Assembly: GCF_030272615.1 (NCBI RefSeq)
Contig: NC_081406.1
Location: 212,572,997-212,636,996 of the forward strand
DNA from: Cryptomeria japonica
Taxonomy: Eukaryota; Streptophyta; Pinopsida; Cupressales; Cupressaceae
Direction: 5' to 3'
Length of the DNA stretch: 64,000 bases
Shown here: positions 12,001 to 22,907 of the stretch, in pieces
Layout of the letters: the number at the start of each line of letters is the position of its first letter
Position numbering within the stretch: position 1 is the first letter of the stretch
Notes under the pieces: generated by a model
Databases searched by the model: none
The model's input: only the letters and a program-made list of their open reading frames with translations
What the model was told of the DNA's origin: nothing
Translations under genes and position numbers: made by a program

Positions 12001-13222
12001 TTATAAAAACTACAAGGTTTATCAAATGGATGTTAAATGTGCATTCTTGAATGGGGATCTTGATGAGGAAGTTTATATTGAAAAACTTGATGGTTTTCCA
12101 CTATCAGATGATACTGATATGGTTTGTAGGTTAAGGAAAGCTTTATATGGATTGAAACAAGCACCTAGAGCTTGGTATGCAAGGTTGGATAAATATCTTT
12201 TGAAGATGGGTTTTACTAAGGGCAGTGCTGATAGTAATTTATATTATAAAATCATTAATGATGATATATTGATTGTTGAAGTACTTGTTGATGACATTAT
12301 TTTTGGAGGTGAAGATAAATTATGTATAGAATTTTCTAAGAATATGGAGAAAGAATTTGAGATGTCTATGATTGGTGAGATGAAATTTTTATTAGTTTTG
12401 TAGATTATTCAGACTGACAAAGGTATTTTTATCTGTCAAACTAAATATGCTAAGGAATTGTTGAAGAAATTGTGTATGGGAGATTCTAAACTGGTAAGTA
12501 CACCCATGGTTACAAGTGAGAAATTGACAGGAAAAGATGTTTCTACACCAGTAAATCCTACAAGATACAAATCTATGATTGGAGGTCTACTTTATTTGAC
12601 TCAAACTAGACCTGACTCAGACTTTGTTTCAAGATTTCAGAGTGATCCTAGAGAAAATAAGGAGATGGAAGTGAAAAGGATTTTTAGATACTTGCAAGGT
12701 ACATTAGAATATGGTTTGTGGTACCCGAAGGATTATTTTACTTTATGTGCATATACAGATGTTGACTGGGCTGGAGATGTTGATGACCAGAGAAGTACTT
12801 CTGGTGGAGCTTTCTTTCTTGGAAAGAAGTTGTTTTCATGGATCAACAAGAAACAGTCATGTACTTCTTTATCTACTACTAAAGTTGAGTATGTTGTTGC
12901 TACTACTAATTGTACACAAGTTTTATGGATGAAGCAAATGTTGTAGGATATAAAGGTGGATTATGATGCACCGATAGTTATTTATTGTGATAACTTTGTT
13001 GCTATTGATATATCAAAGAATCTGGTATTTCACTCTAAGACAAAGCACATATCTATCAAGTATAACTTTTTGAAGGAGAAGGTGGAAGCAAATGAAGTTA
13101 AAGTGGTTTATGTGAACACTAAAGAACAAATTGCTAATATTTTCACTAAACTGTTATCCAAGGAAGCATTTGAGTACCTGAGAGATAGATTGGGGGTTTC
13201 TACCCCTCTGACAGAGACTTGA
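9015..13222 (+). pseudogene. B2 gag-pol polyprotein, degraded
   Basis: The ancestral frame starts at ATG 9015, shifts frame within the first 60 bases, and has a stop at 9282. The gag body with UBN2-like sequence is at 9287-10130. The zinc knuckle CFACNKIGHFASRC is at 9860-9901 and the protease DSGCSHH at 10196. The integrase has an intact HHCC region (10550-10690). Its first catalytic Asp reads Asn ('HTNLCGP'), the second also Asn ('RSNHGGEF'), and the Glu is kept. RT (about 11750-12400) has LVDD in place of YVDD near 12285. RNase H ends at 13222. Stops occur at 10424, after 'AIGT', near 10899, 11213, 11477, 11579, 12401 and 12944. It is closely related to C and F in the same window. Confidence 0.92.
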
Positions 13223-13297
13223 TTGATGTGGTTTGGCATCAGTCCAACATGTATTATCAGAGATACTATTCATTATGACACTGATGTGGGATGCTAC

Positions 13298-13578
13298 TTC
13301 TTAGGGGGAGTAGTCAGCTTTAAGATTCAAAGGCTTATGTTTTTGTTTTGATATTTCTGTCATATTTCTGGCATTGATGTCAAAGGGGGAGTGATATTGA
13401 TGTGAAAAAGTAAAAATGTCAAATGGAGAGATATTATTCAAAGGGGGAGAGACATTGATATTCAAAGCTATATGCAGATGATTGTTGGTTGTCTTCCATA
13501 GGGGGAGACTTGTTTGGCATTTCTTGGCACTTGATGTTTTTCACATCTAGTGTTGCCATCAATGCCAAAGGGAGAAAT
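13298..13578 (+). other. Cluster of polypurine tracts before the B2 3' LTR
   Basis: Between RNase H and the 3' LTR there are five purine-rich tracts of the type AAAGGGGGAG, near 13302, 13382, 13440, 13500 and 13567. The last abuts the LTR and is the presumed primer for plus-strand synthesis. Several are followed by 'ATTGAT'. The same arrangement exists in C and F. Confidence 0.75.
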
Positions 13579-14800
13579 TGTTGGCCATTTGGTAGATTTG
13601 ATTATGTGTTGCATTGATGTTTTGTCATTGATCTCAACACTAGCCATTTGGATGCTTTACTGGCACCCTTCTGGTCTCGATAGGTTGAGTGGTTTCTGGT
13701 TAACTTGGATCCGACATGATCCGGTAGACTTCGGTATAATCTGGTGATGGAATTGGCTTGTTCATAATGCTTATACTCATACTTGATCAGTTGGTTTTGG
13801 TATGGAGATTGGATATTGTGCTTTCTTAGATGATTGGTTTCTAGTTCCAGTGAGGGTTTCACGGATAGAGATTTTGGTGGAGATCTTTTATGAATTGCAT
13901 AATTGGTGTTGGTGCATCATCTGATAGTGTTTCAGGATATTATTGGTGATCATTTTTGAGACTTAGCATTTGGAGATCATTGCTGAAGCATGTGGACCTA
14001 TACTTGGTCCTGGTTGATTGAGGTTATGGACTTGCATTAAGGTAACATGTGTATAGGACCTATTGTTGTATTTCTGGGATGTCTGATGTGTTGATATTGT
14101 TTGATTTAGTCTAAGGCCGACATGGTTTGTAATTATGTAATTGGTTTATTGTCTAGTGGCCAACCTCATTGTTTATGGTCGAGGGTTTGTATAAATAAGA
14201 TGTAAGATCTCATTGTAGATCATCATGGTTATTGTAAGAGGTCATGGTCAAGGAATGTAATGTGCGAATAATGTAATATCATTTAGGTAGAGGAGTTGGT
14301 CAATCATTGGAGATCGTATTGGGTTTGTGTAAGAAGATTTAATCCTCCAATATTGAGCTTAATTGGAATTGTACTCAGGCATAGGAGATGCTATCTTTTG
14401 CAGTTCAACACTTCTCTGGATTGTAGTCTGGATTTATATGTAGTTAGTGAGGCTCATTTTGTGATGAGCAGTGTGCTCTAGGTTTTTGGCCTTCCTGCAA
14501 GTGCAGGCCCCTTCATTGTAATTCACATACTTATTGCAGAAGTATTATCTGACTGTGGGTAGGCTTCTCACCATGGTTTTTCCCTTTACCGGGTTTTCCA
14601 TGTACAAATCTTGGTGTTGTATGGATGGATTTTATTCAATGATTATTGTTTATTCTTAATTAGATTAACTTCTATTCCGATATCATTGTTTTGGGTTTCA
14701 ATATGAAAGTTTAAATTTCTAATGCTTTCAGTAATCTGTGACAACTGATTCACCCCCACCCCCCTCTTAGTTGTCTTCTGGTTATCTGAACTGTCTAACA
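13579..14800 (+). repeat. 3' LTR of B2
   Basis: 1222 bp, TGTTGG...CTAACA, followed by the duplication CATAA. TATAAATA lies at 14190-14197. The hairpin at 14740-14775 pairs GACAACTGA with TTAGTTGTC around a C-rich loop. Confidence 0.93.
14740..14775 (+). other. LTR-end hairpin with C-rich loop (B2 3' LTR)
   Basis: GACAACTGA and TTAGTTGTC pair in 8 of 9 positions around a loop of mainly C (CACCCCCACCCCCCTC). It lies 25 bases from the LTR end. Confidence 0.65.
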
Positions 14801-14805
14801 CATAA

Positions 14806-15713
14806 AATTGTTTCTTTCCTTTTCCCTTATATTTTCTAAACTTCTCCTTCTGATCACTATTAGGATAATTTGCAACTATATGTCCTATCTTGTTACAAGA
14901 GAAACACTTAATAGGAAGCTTTCATTTGTACTTACCAGTGCCTCTAGGAAGTCTTTTTGCTAATAGAGCTTCAAATTCCATCAGATTATCTTCATCATTC
15001 ATATCGCCTTTACTACCACCATGATGACTTGACCTGCATTCATGACTATGACAATCATCTTTCCCTTTTCTCACTGGTACAATAGATAGAAATACTTTGA
15101 AAGTAGATTATGTCTTAGGTACACTGTTATCAAAACTATTCAACTCAAAAGCATCGAGCTTACCAATCAAATAATCAACAGTAACCTTATCATTACTGAC
15201 TAACCTCAACTCTTGAATAGCAGACACTCTAATGGCATAGGAAGGCAATAGGGTTCTAAGCATTTTACTCACCTCAATGTCTTCATCTATAGTACCACCA
15301 GGACGTTTAATTCCACCAACAACTTCTTTTATCCTCTGTCCATACTGAGTGATATTTTTTCCTTCCATCATTCTCATATCATCAAACTTTCCTCTAAGAG
15401 TTTCTTCTTTGGCCTTTTGCACATGCTTATCACCAACATAAATTAATTCTACTTTCTCCCAAAATTAAAAAGTAGTTTCTAAACCATGGACATCAATATA
15501 TTTAGTATCAAAAAGTCTACTTACAATGGCTTCCAGTGCTTGAATGCTTTCCTGCTACTCTTTAGGCTAATTTGTTGTTAGGGGACCAATAGGAACTAAA
15601 TACTTAGTAATAACATGTTGTCAAAACTAAACACCCATACGTTTGATGTAAATCTTCATTCTGTCACTCCATATTATGTAGTTGTCCTTAGTGAATTTGG
15701 GACCCTCCATCAT
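14806..15713 (-). pseudogene. Element A gag, segment 1
   Basis: Copia gag starting at minus-strand ATG 15713 (sense start 'MMEGPKFTKDNYIIW', the usual N-terminal pattern). The UBN2-like middle is at 15108-15422 ('GGTIDEDIEVSKMLRTLLPSY', 'YLIGKLDAFEL'). A zinc knuckle lies near 14880-14915 (sense 'CFSCNKIGHIVANYP', last Cys changed to Tyr). Four or more stops occur in the first 250 bases. The frame continues leftward at 7734 after removal of B2. Confidence 0.87.
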
Positions 15714-15767
15714 CTTCTCGGATATTTACCTCAAGTAGTTAAGCTTCTACGCAAAGAGGACCTAATG

Positions 15768-15778
15768 CTTTGATACCA
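15768..15778 (-). other. Primer binding site of element A
   Basis: On the minus strand it reads TTGGTATCAAA just after the LTR end, a one- or two-base variant of the TGGTATCAGAG site, as expected in an old copy. Confidence 0.75.
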
Positions 15779-15780
15779 AT

Positions 15781-17302
15781 TGTTATTGTGAGGACCCATT
15801 TATTACTGAGACGGGGGGGGGGGGGGGGGGGGTGAATTAGTAATAACAATAAACTGAAATCTTTTAACAATCTGAAAATAATTCTAAAAATTAGATCATA
15901 ACCAGTACTGGTAACTACTCAATCAATCACTTAAAGTATATTTACCAAACTACTCATTCATGTGTTCATCAACATGTAAGCAATGTAATGATATCAAATC
16001 CACACATGAACAAATCAACCACCATATGAACACATAAATTTTTCACATGGAAACTCAAATAGGAAAAACCATGGTGGGAATTGGTACCCATGAAATTTGC
16101 ACTCTTTTGGAATGTGCCATGTTAAAAGCCTAGCCCGGTTAGGAGCTTTACAATAATGCCTGGTTAAGAGAAGACCCTGTTAGGAGTCACCTGGTGAAGG
16201 GATCTTAACCTCAACCCTATTACAAGCTATACCCTATTAGGAGTAACAATGCTAAAGGATTTAAAACCAAATTAATGAGCCACCCGGTGAAGGGATTTAC
16301 AAGATCGGGCCTATTAGAACCTACCCAATTAAGGGATTTTAATACTGCTGCAACTGCTAGGAAAAAATAGGTAAATGATCTGATCAATGCACTCTCTGCT
16401 TGCTAGTATAGATCCATTTCAGCTCCAATCTTCTTCACACATGTAGACATCTCAATCTGGTTCGACACACTCTCCTTCTTTGATCACCGACATAAAATCT
16501 CTTCTCAAACTCGACCTAAATACACTTTTCAACTAGGTCGGCTACATAACCCTAGACAAATTTAAAATATATTGAATTTACATCATAGATCATATCAGAT
16601 CATTACAAATCATTGCAGTTCATCATACAGATTATTACAACAAATTTCAGGACAATTGCAACCATTGAATGATCATAACACATCACCGCACATCGATTTG
16701 ATAAGTTGTGAGACCCTTTAACACATTTTGCTAAGCACTTCGCTATTGCCCAAGAAATTTGCTCCTTGATCACATTTAAACAACATATTATCACTTCACA
16801 TGGATTCTGACATGTCACCACTAAGATAAAATCATGAAAAGATCCACTGCCAAACCATAAAATATCACCGATTAAAAGATCTTGTTACCGGTTCTCAAAC
16901 ACTGCACTGAATATACAACAATCAATTACAAAAATGACTTCTGATTCTCCAAATATGATGTGATCCTAGTCATAGACTCATTGCAATGCCATAAGCATAC
17001 ATTCCAAACTGCAACACCTAACTCAACATCGATCTCTACTACAACCATCTCCTTCACTGTTCCTGCTTACTGGTTCACTGTCAACTTAGAAAACATTCCA
17101 TTAGTGGTTAGGCTTAAATAACTTAGATAACTTAGATGATATACCAAACATAAAAAAACGTGGTTTCCATCAATGTCAATTGAAATAACCAATCATAAAG
17201 CATCATATCATAGTTATATCATCACCAATAGTCCATCATTATATCATCACCATCCTTTACCGGTACATCATCATCTCTATCAATTATACCAATATGCCAA
17301 CA
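15781..17302 (-). repeat. 5' LTR of element A
   Basis: On the plus strand it begins TGTTATTGTGAGG beside the PBS and ends at ...TGCCAACA, where copia D sequence resumes. This gives about 1.52 kb. It has the same architecture as the other LTRs here: a G-run hairpin near the PBS side and 'AACCATGGTGGGAAT' in the middle. The outer end is inferred from the CCAACA terminus used by C and F, and cannot be checked against the missing 3' LTR. No gene lies inside. Confidence 0.75.
15800..15846 (-). other. LTR-end hairpin with a 20-base G run (element A)
   Basis: TTATTACTGA (15800-15809) pairs with TTAGTAATAA (15837-15846) in 9 of 10 positions around a loop containing 20 consecutive G (15813-15832). 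The stem sequence differs from the ACAACT/AGTTGT stem of the other LTRs on both sides, so pairing is kept. The exact G count may be affected by sequencing or assembly. Confidence 0.65.
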
Positions 17303-17329
17303 ATGCCTTCTTTAACTAGCAAACCATAT

Positions 17330-20070
17330 CTAGATTTTCTTACAGTTTGAATCCATTTGGTTTTTCAATTTATACTTCTTCTAGCTCTCCATTATGAAAC
17401 ACTGACTTAACATCCATCTAATAAACTCTAAATTTTTGGTAGTTATAAATGTAAGAAACATTATGATAGCTTCCATCCTAGCAATATGGGCAAAATTTTC
17501 TTCAAAAAAAATATCTTCTACCTAAGAATAGCCTTTACATACCAATATTTCCTTGTTTCTTGTGACTTTCCCTTGTTTATTCAGTTTGTTTTGGAACACC
17601 CACCTCGTTCCTATCACATTTTTGTCCATCGATCTAGGTACAAGATCCCAATTTTGATTCTTTTGTATCTGATTCAGTTCTTCTTCCATAGCTTTAACCC
17701 AAATTTCTTCTTTTCTTGCATCCTCATATAATTTTTGTTCAACAAGTGGAAGAAAACATCAATTATTTTTCTCATTTACCTCTAAAATACTTCTTCTTAT
17801 TTGAACTCCTTTATTTTTGTTCTCCAATTATTTGATCTTTTGAATGATTCTTTTGCATATACTTCAGGGTCTTCATTGGTTGTTTCACTTTTTCTTCTCT
17901 TCTTCTTTATGTTCATTTAGTTTATCCTTATTACTTCCTACCCAAGGAGTCTTTTCTTCTACAATAGTAGGTATGATCTCAAATTCAGCCTGAATAGGTT
18001 ATGGAACAATTTGATCCCATGCTTCACATACTTTCACATTTACACTCTCCACTATCTTGTTCAATCTTTTGTTGTAACACCAATAAGCCTTGCTATTTGT
18101 TGCACATCCCAAGAATATCCCTTTGTCAGCTCTAGTATCAAACTTTCCAATTTCATTCTCATCTCCTGTGATATAACACTTGCTTCCACAAATTTAAAAG
18201 TACTTCACGAAAGGTTGTCTTCCATTCCACAACTCATAAGGTGTATTTGTATAATTTATCCTTATCTAAACTCTGTTAAGAATATAAAAAATTAATATGC
18301 ACAACTTCTTTCCAATAAACATTAGCCAAGGTACCATCTTTCATCATAGTCATAGCCATTTCAATAACAGTTCTATTCTTCCTTTCTACCATATCATTCT
18401 ATTGAGGGGTTCTCATAATAGAAAGATGCCTCCTAATACCATACCTCTCAAAAAAAATTTCAAGCTCATTTGAAGTAAATTCTCTACCTCTATCAGATCT
18501 CAAATAGTTGATTCTAACATCAACCCGATTCTCTACCATTTACTTGAAAATTTTAAATCTTTCAACAAATTCATATTTTTCCTTAAAAAATTTAACCCAT
18601 GTCATTCTAGAGAAATCATCAATGAGTAGCATAAAATACATTTTACCATTGATTCCACATGTCTTTGTAGCTCCACATAAGTTTTTATGAATTATTTCCA
18701 ATTGGTGTGATGTAAAATACTCCTAATTGAAACTTCTCCTTGTTTGGTTTCCTAATTGGCATTCCCCGCATAGAATGTCAATAGGCTTGACAATCATTGG
18801 TAAATCTCTCACCGCTTTATAGTTATTGATCTTTGTCATTTTATCAAAGTTAACATGTCCCATTCTCTTGAGCAATAACTAGCATTAATTACTCTAACTC
18901 AAATAACACGTGTTTCCACTTTTGTCCTTTGTGTAGCAAACATTTCCACTTATCTTGATTCCTTCTACTATTAGCTTTTTGGTTTTATCTTTTTAATCAT
19001 ACCTCCAAATTCTATGAGCACAATTTTATAAAATCTATTGCTCATTTGACTAACACTCAATAGACCATATCTCAATCCCTTTGCATGATAAAGACCATCA
19101 GTTTTATGCTCACCGTCAATAGAGATACTTCCTATCCTGCAAATCTGTACAACTTCCTCTCCTATAAATTTTATAGATCCACCATAATACTTGTTCAGGG
19201 AAATAAACTTGTCTTTGTCTCCGGAGATATGATTTGAGCATCCATAATCAATGATCCATGATCTAAGTTCAACTTTGGCATACAGTGCAGTTTTCTCTTC
19301 TAATCTTTTGATGCATTCTTGATACTTATCTTTGATTTCCAAAAATAGGGATTCTTCACTCAAATATTTAGCACCATCCTCTTATGATGAGTGTGCTTTA
19401 GAATAATACAAAATCCTTTTTTCTTTATCATCATTCTTCTCTTAAAGTCATTTCTTTTAAACATACATTTTTTTCATCCTGTAACTTTGTATAATCTTCT
19501 TTATATGTACATTTTGAAGCATAATGACCAATTTTTCCACAATTAAAACATTTCTTGTTCCTTATCCAAGATTTTTCAATTCATTTGGATTCTTTTCTGG
19601 CAAGTTATCACTTTCGGATTATCTATTTCTTGGTTCCTGGAGTAGTTTTGAGCTTAACGGCTAGTTGGAGGTTTCTTCTCGTGCAGAGCGATTTCTTGGC
19701 TTGCAGATCTATTTGATGTCATTTTTTATGCTCCTTGGACCTTGAATGACCTTCCTTGGTGGTCTGCACTTCAATCTCATTTAGGTTCTCATTGGTTTCT
19801 AGTTCATGACCTGATATCCTTGAAACATCAAATGTGGCTTCTCTTCAATATGACTTTAAATCTTCCATCTCACCAATCTCATAGGAAGACAATATACCAA
19901 TAAGTTGATCAATTGTGTAGTTGTTTAGATCATGAAATTATTCAATTACAAACTTCTTCAATTTATAGGGTTTTGTCAAAGTAAAAAGGATCTTTGTGAT
20001 AACATCACTCTCTTCAAGGATTCCACCAATAGCTCATATAGCCTCTGCTATATCATTTACTCTATGTATG
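17330..20070 (-). pseudogene. Ty1/copia element D relic: gag to RT
   Basis: Minus-strand copia coding, truncated at both ends, into which A appears to have inserted at 17303. From right to left there is gag UBN2-like sequence (about 19800-20065, sense 'GGILEESDVITKIL', 'YTIDQLIGILSSYE'). A 0.22-kb foreign LTR piece follows (19553-19775), then a zinc knuckle (about 19505-19550, sense 'CFNCGKIGHYASKC', intact). The protease is near 19225-19245 with the active site changed from DSG to DYG. Integrase covers about 18240-18900 and the RT start about 17340-17750 ('GTRWVFQNKLNKQGKV'). Many stops and frameshifts. Confidence 0.85.
19553..19775 (+). repeat. LTR fragment of element G family inside copia D gag
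   Basis: About 220 bp that is the reverse complement of the outer third of the G LTRs (20466-20702 and about 23340-23560). It runs from TTCTTGTTCCTTATCC to GTCTGCACTTCA. It lies between gag 'NENLNEIE' and the zinc knuckle 'KCFNCGKIGH', where relatives usually have only about 20 codons. It brings stop codons into gag. No terminal CA or target duplication is visible, so it is not a simple insertion. Confidence 0.8.
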
Positions 20071-20714
20071 TGATGCACCCATGGTCTAAAGGTCCCTCAA
20101 AGATAACAATCTAGATCATGTAGCAAGATTAACACAATGGAAGCACGAACACAAATAATAGAAAATGCAATCTGAGACATCTATAACATCCAAAAATCAA
20201 AACATTCTTACAAGACCAGTTACATCATATATTCCAGATTACAATCATCCTGGTCTCCAAATTACAGATCATGAAAATAAATTATCACATTTCTTCTTAT
20301 CTACCTCTATATCTATTTCCCCTCCCCCCTAAAGAGAAATTACATTAATATATATATCATTTGAAACACATCTACATCGGCCACAAATGATCACATTCTC
20401 CAAAATAGGAAATTAAAACGTGTAAAATAGGTTAGCCCCAAAAACGTGAGGATCTCCTCTAGCAAGAATGCAAATGAAGTGCAGACCACCAAGGAAGGTC
20501 ATTCAAGGTCCAAGGAGCATCAAAAATGATACCAAATAGATCTACAAGCCAAGAAATCGCTCTGCACGAGAAGAAACCTCCAACTAGTCATTAAGCTCAA
20601 AACTACTCTGGGAACCAAGAAATAGATAATTCGGAAGTTATAACTTGTCATAAAAGAATCCAAATGAATTGAAAAATCTTGGATAAGGAACAAGAACTAG
20701 TATAGAAGCCAACA
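20071..20714 (-). repeat. 3' LTR of element G
   Basis: Direct repeat of 22908-23578, with shared blocks from 'CATGGTCT.AAGG' to 'GTCTAGAAG.CAACA'-like ends. In sense it begins TGTTGGCTTCTATACTAG. It contains the pyrimidine-rich 'CCCCTCCCCCCTAAAG' block. Divergence from the other LTR is about one base in ten. Confidence 0.8.
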
Positions 20715-20741
20715 ATCTAATGCGCAAAGAAAAAGGAACAA

Positions 20742-21063
20742 CTACCAAAAAACTGCAACATAGAACAAGAACAAAATGAAAAGCAAATATTTTTGGTTGA
20801 TGCAAGATTGCTCATCGACCAAAGATGCTCCTGCATCAGACACCCTAGGTAGAAAAATATGTTCCATGAGAGGAAACTCAAGAAAATGATTTAGGATATA
20901 GACCCCATGCTCACTTCTGATCCAAATGTCTTCTTTGTCTGCAAACTTCTTCCCTCTCATCATTTTGGGAACTTCAGTTAGATCTTCCAATCTCTTATCC
21001 TCTTCTCCTCTCTTTTCTTGTTTCATACCTACACTCTTCCTCTTACCACTATTCCCTTTTCTT
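20742..21063 (-). pseudogene. Element G 3' coding tail, unrecognised
   Basis: An open stretch of ~95 codons (20742-21026), charged at its N-terminus ('QEKRGEEDKRLEDLTEVPK') and with a hydrophobic C-terminus. It follows the protease where an autonomous element would have reverse transcriptase. No RT motif is visible. It may be the original end of a gag-protease ORF or a remnant after loss of pol. I do not recognise a family. Confidence 0.45.
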
Positions 21064-21329
21064 CTACAAATTCAATTTTTTCAATCTACCTAAATCCATC
21101 TTACTTGCGACCATAATTATAGCCTTGTTGTCATCTGGTACCACCTTTTTACCAACTAGCTCTTTCTTCAAATCCATGCCAACATCTAGTATAACCTCTG
21201 CAACTTGTTTCACAGCACTGCAACTCTTCACAAGACTCAAATTCTTCACTTTCTTCTCTTTCTCCTTCAAAGAAGCCAAAGTAAACTTCTATCCACCCTT
21301 CTCAATAGTGAACAGGTTTCTTCTACAAT

Positions 21330-21690
21330 CATAGATAGCTCCCCTATCAATCTTCCAAGGTGTACCTAGAAAAACATGACAATCACTCATAGGCACAACA
21401 TCACACAATATGTGATTCTTGTAAGGCCCAATATTAAAATTCACCAAGCACTATTGTCTCACTTCTACCACATGATCATCTTGCAACCAATTCACCTTGT
21501 AAGGACAAGGGTGTTCACACCTCCCCAAACCAAGATTCTCTACCATCTCCTCTGATACCAAATTTCCAGTACTTCCACTATCTACAATAACCTTACAACA
21601 CTTACCTCCTGATTTGGAAACAATATAGAATATATTATTTCTCTGAGTAGGTCTGGTATCCACACCACTCTACTCCATCAAGACTCTTCT
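21330..21690 (-). pseudogene. Element G retropepsin-like protease
   Basis: The sense protein has 'VIVDSGSTGNLVSEEMVENLGL' with an intact DSG active site (about 21565-21600), then 'HPCPYKVNWLQDDHVVEV'. After a stop comes the second half with 'LCDVVPMSDCHVFLGTPW' (about 21360-21420), the usual end of a Ty3-type protease. Homology is clear. At least one stop lies between the halves. Confidence 0.85.
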
Positions 21691-21759
21691 AAACATTAGG
21701 GATTCTCCTTGCTCTAGTGCTATCATGCTCTCACCCGCAACTCCAGTTTTCAGATCTTC

Positions 21760-22890
21760 ACATGCTAATAAATTCCCCGCTTTTCCTTTGTTACCCTAAG
21801 GACACTCATAAGCTCTATTTCTAGTTTCCCCACATTTGAAACATGTACCCAATAACTCCTTCTACCTCCTTTCCTTTGTGTCTTCTACTTTGATTATTTA
21901 CTCTATTTAGTTGTTGGTTCTTTAACACTCTGCTTCTCCATACTGTCACTCATCCACCCTCTATCTGCTGCATGTCTCTCTTCCCTTAGGGTTATTATGT
22001 TGGCTTCTCTTCACTTTATCTTTTGCCTTAAATCCATATTGATAAGCCTTCTCAACTGTATCAATCTTCAACATACTCATGTCATCCTAGATGTTAAATC
22101 AGAGTCCATTCAGGTATCTAGCCACCTTTTCCCTATCCATCTCTTGATGACTGGATCTGATCATCACCTTGTAAAATTCTTTAGTATACTCCTTCACACT
22201 CATGTCCTTCTACTTCAAGTTTTGCAATATTTTTGACAACTCTAACTAATAGTCTCCTGGAATGAATTTAGCCTTCAATCTCACAACCATCTCCCTCCAC
22301 CAAGTGATTTTTATCTCACCATTCTCCACTCTATCTCTCTGGAACTCTTTCCATCATAAAGAAGCTTTCCCTTTCAACTTAGTTTGTGCCAACTGAACTC
22401 TCAGCGGGTCCTTAACATCTTCAAACTTGAAGTAGTCCTCTAGCTCTCCAATCTAGTCTATCAGGTCTTTTGGATTCAACGAGCTCAAAAAGTTAGAAAC
22501 CTCAACTTTATGACTTTTCTTACTTGCACCACCACTGTAAGAAATATTTCTTCTCCCTCATCCACCGACCCTTCAACTTTTTTGGCCTCAAGCTCTTCTC
22601 CTACCTCTTTGTATTCATCCTCCAATTCTAGATTCCTCCACAAACTAGCCAACGCATTTTGGATCTCATTCCTCATCTCATTCTTGAAATCCTCCGTCAT
22701 CTGCTCTACCCTCCTAGTGTTCATCCTCCTCGATGGAATATCCTCCCTTTGTTCTAGTGCAACTATCTAAACTCAACGATCTAACTACAAGGTTTCAATT
22801 GCCTCTCCATTTGCGAGCTATTGAACACTCTTGCAGCCTACCTCAATTCAATGATTTGTTCACCAAAAGGAATGCCTCAAGGTTCGCAAC
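21760..22890 (-). pseudogene. Element G Ty3-type gag, degraded
   Basis: Reading from right to left there is an N-terminal part with acidic helical sequence (22485-22724). The retrotransposon gag core follows (about 22050-22480), with 'GELEDYFKFEDVKDPLRVQLA', 'LKGKASL*WKEFQRDR' and 'KEYTKEFYKVM' patterns. A zinc knuckle lies near 21800-21840 (sense 'CFKCGETRNRAYEC', with the His replaced). At least six stops occur, each explained by one transition in a Trp, Gln or Arg codon. Not functional. Confidence 0.85.
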
Positions 22891-22904
22891 CAGATCTAAT
22901 ACCA
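22889..22904 (-). other. Primer binding site of element G
   Basis: The minus strand reads TGGTATTAGATC three bases from the LTR, a degenerate form of TGGTATCAGAGC. Confidence 0.65.
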
Positions 22905-22907
22905 TCT

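Larger units (their letters stand above)
7735..14800 (+). mobile_element. Ty1/copia element B2, complete structure, nested in A
   Basis: A 7.07-kb element with LTRs of about 1.22 kb, starting TGTTGGCCATTTGG and ending GTCT(C/A)ACA. It has a PBS at 8955 and a PPT (CCAAAGGGAGAAAT) before the 3' LTR. The 5-bp duplication CATAA (7730-7734 and 14801-14805) flanks it. It interrupts element A between gag and protease. The coding region has multiple stops and the LTRs differ visibly, so the insertion is old. Confidence 0.95.
1..17302 (-). mobile_element. Ty1/copia element A, partial, split by two nested copia elements
   Basis: Old minus-strand copia element, present as three coding segments (1-1117, 5930-7734, 14801-15780) and a 5' LTR (15781-17302). 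The segments join exactly once the two plus-strand insertions are removed. The RT reading frame broken at 1117 resumes at 5935, and the gag/protease frame broken at 7734 resumes at 14806, each after one copy of a 5-bp duplication. The 3' LTR lies beyond the left edge, so its own target duplication cannot be tested. All segments carry stops, so it is dead. Confidence 0.9.
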
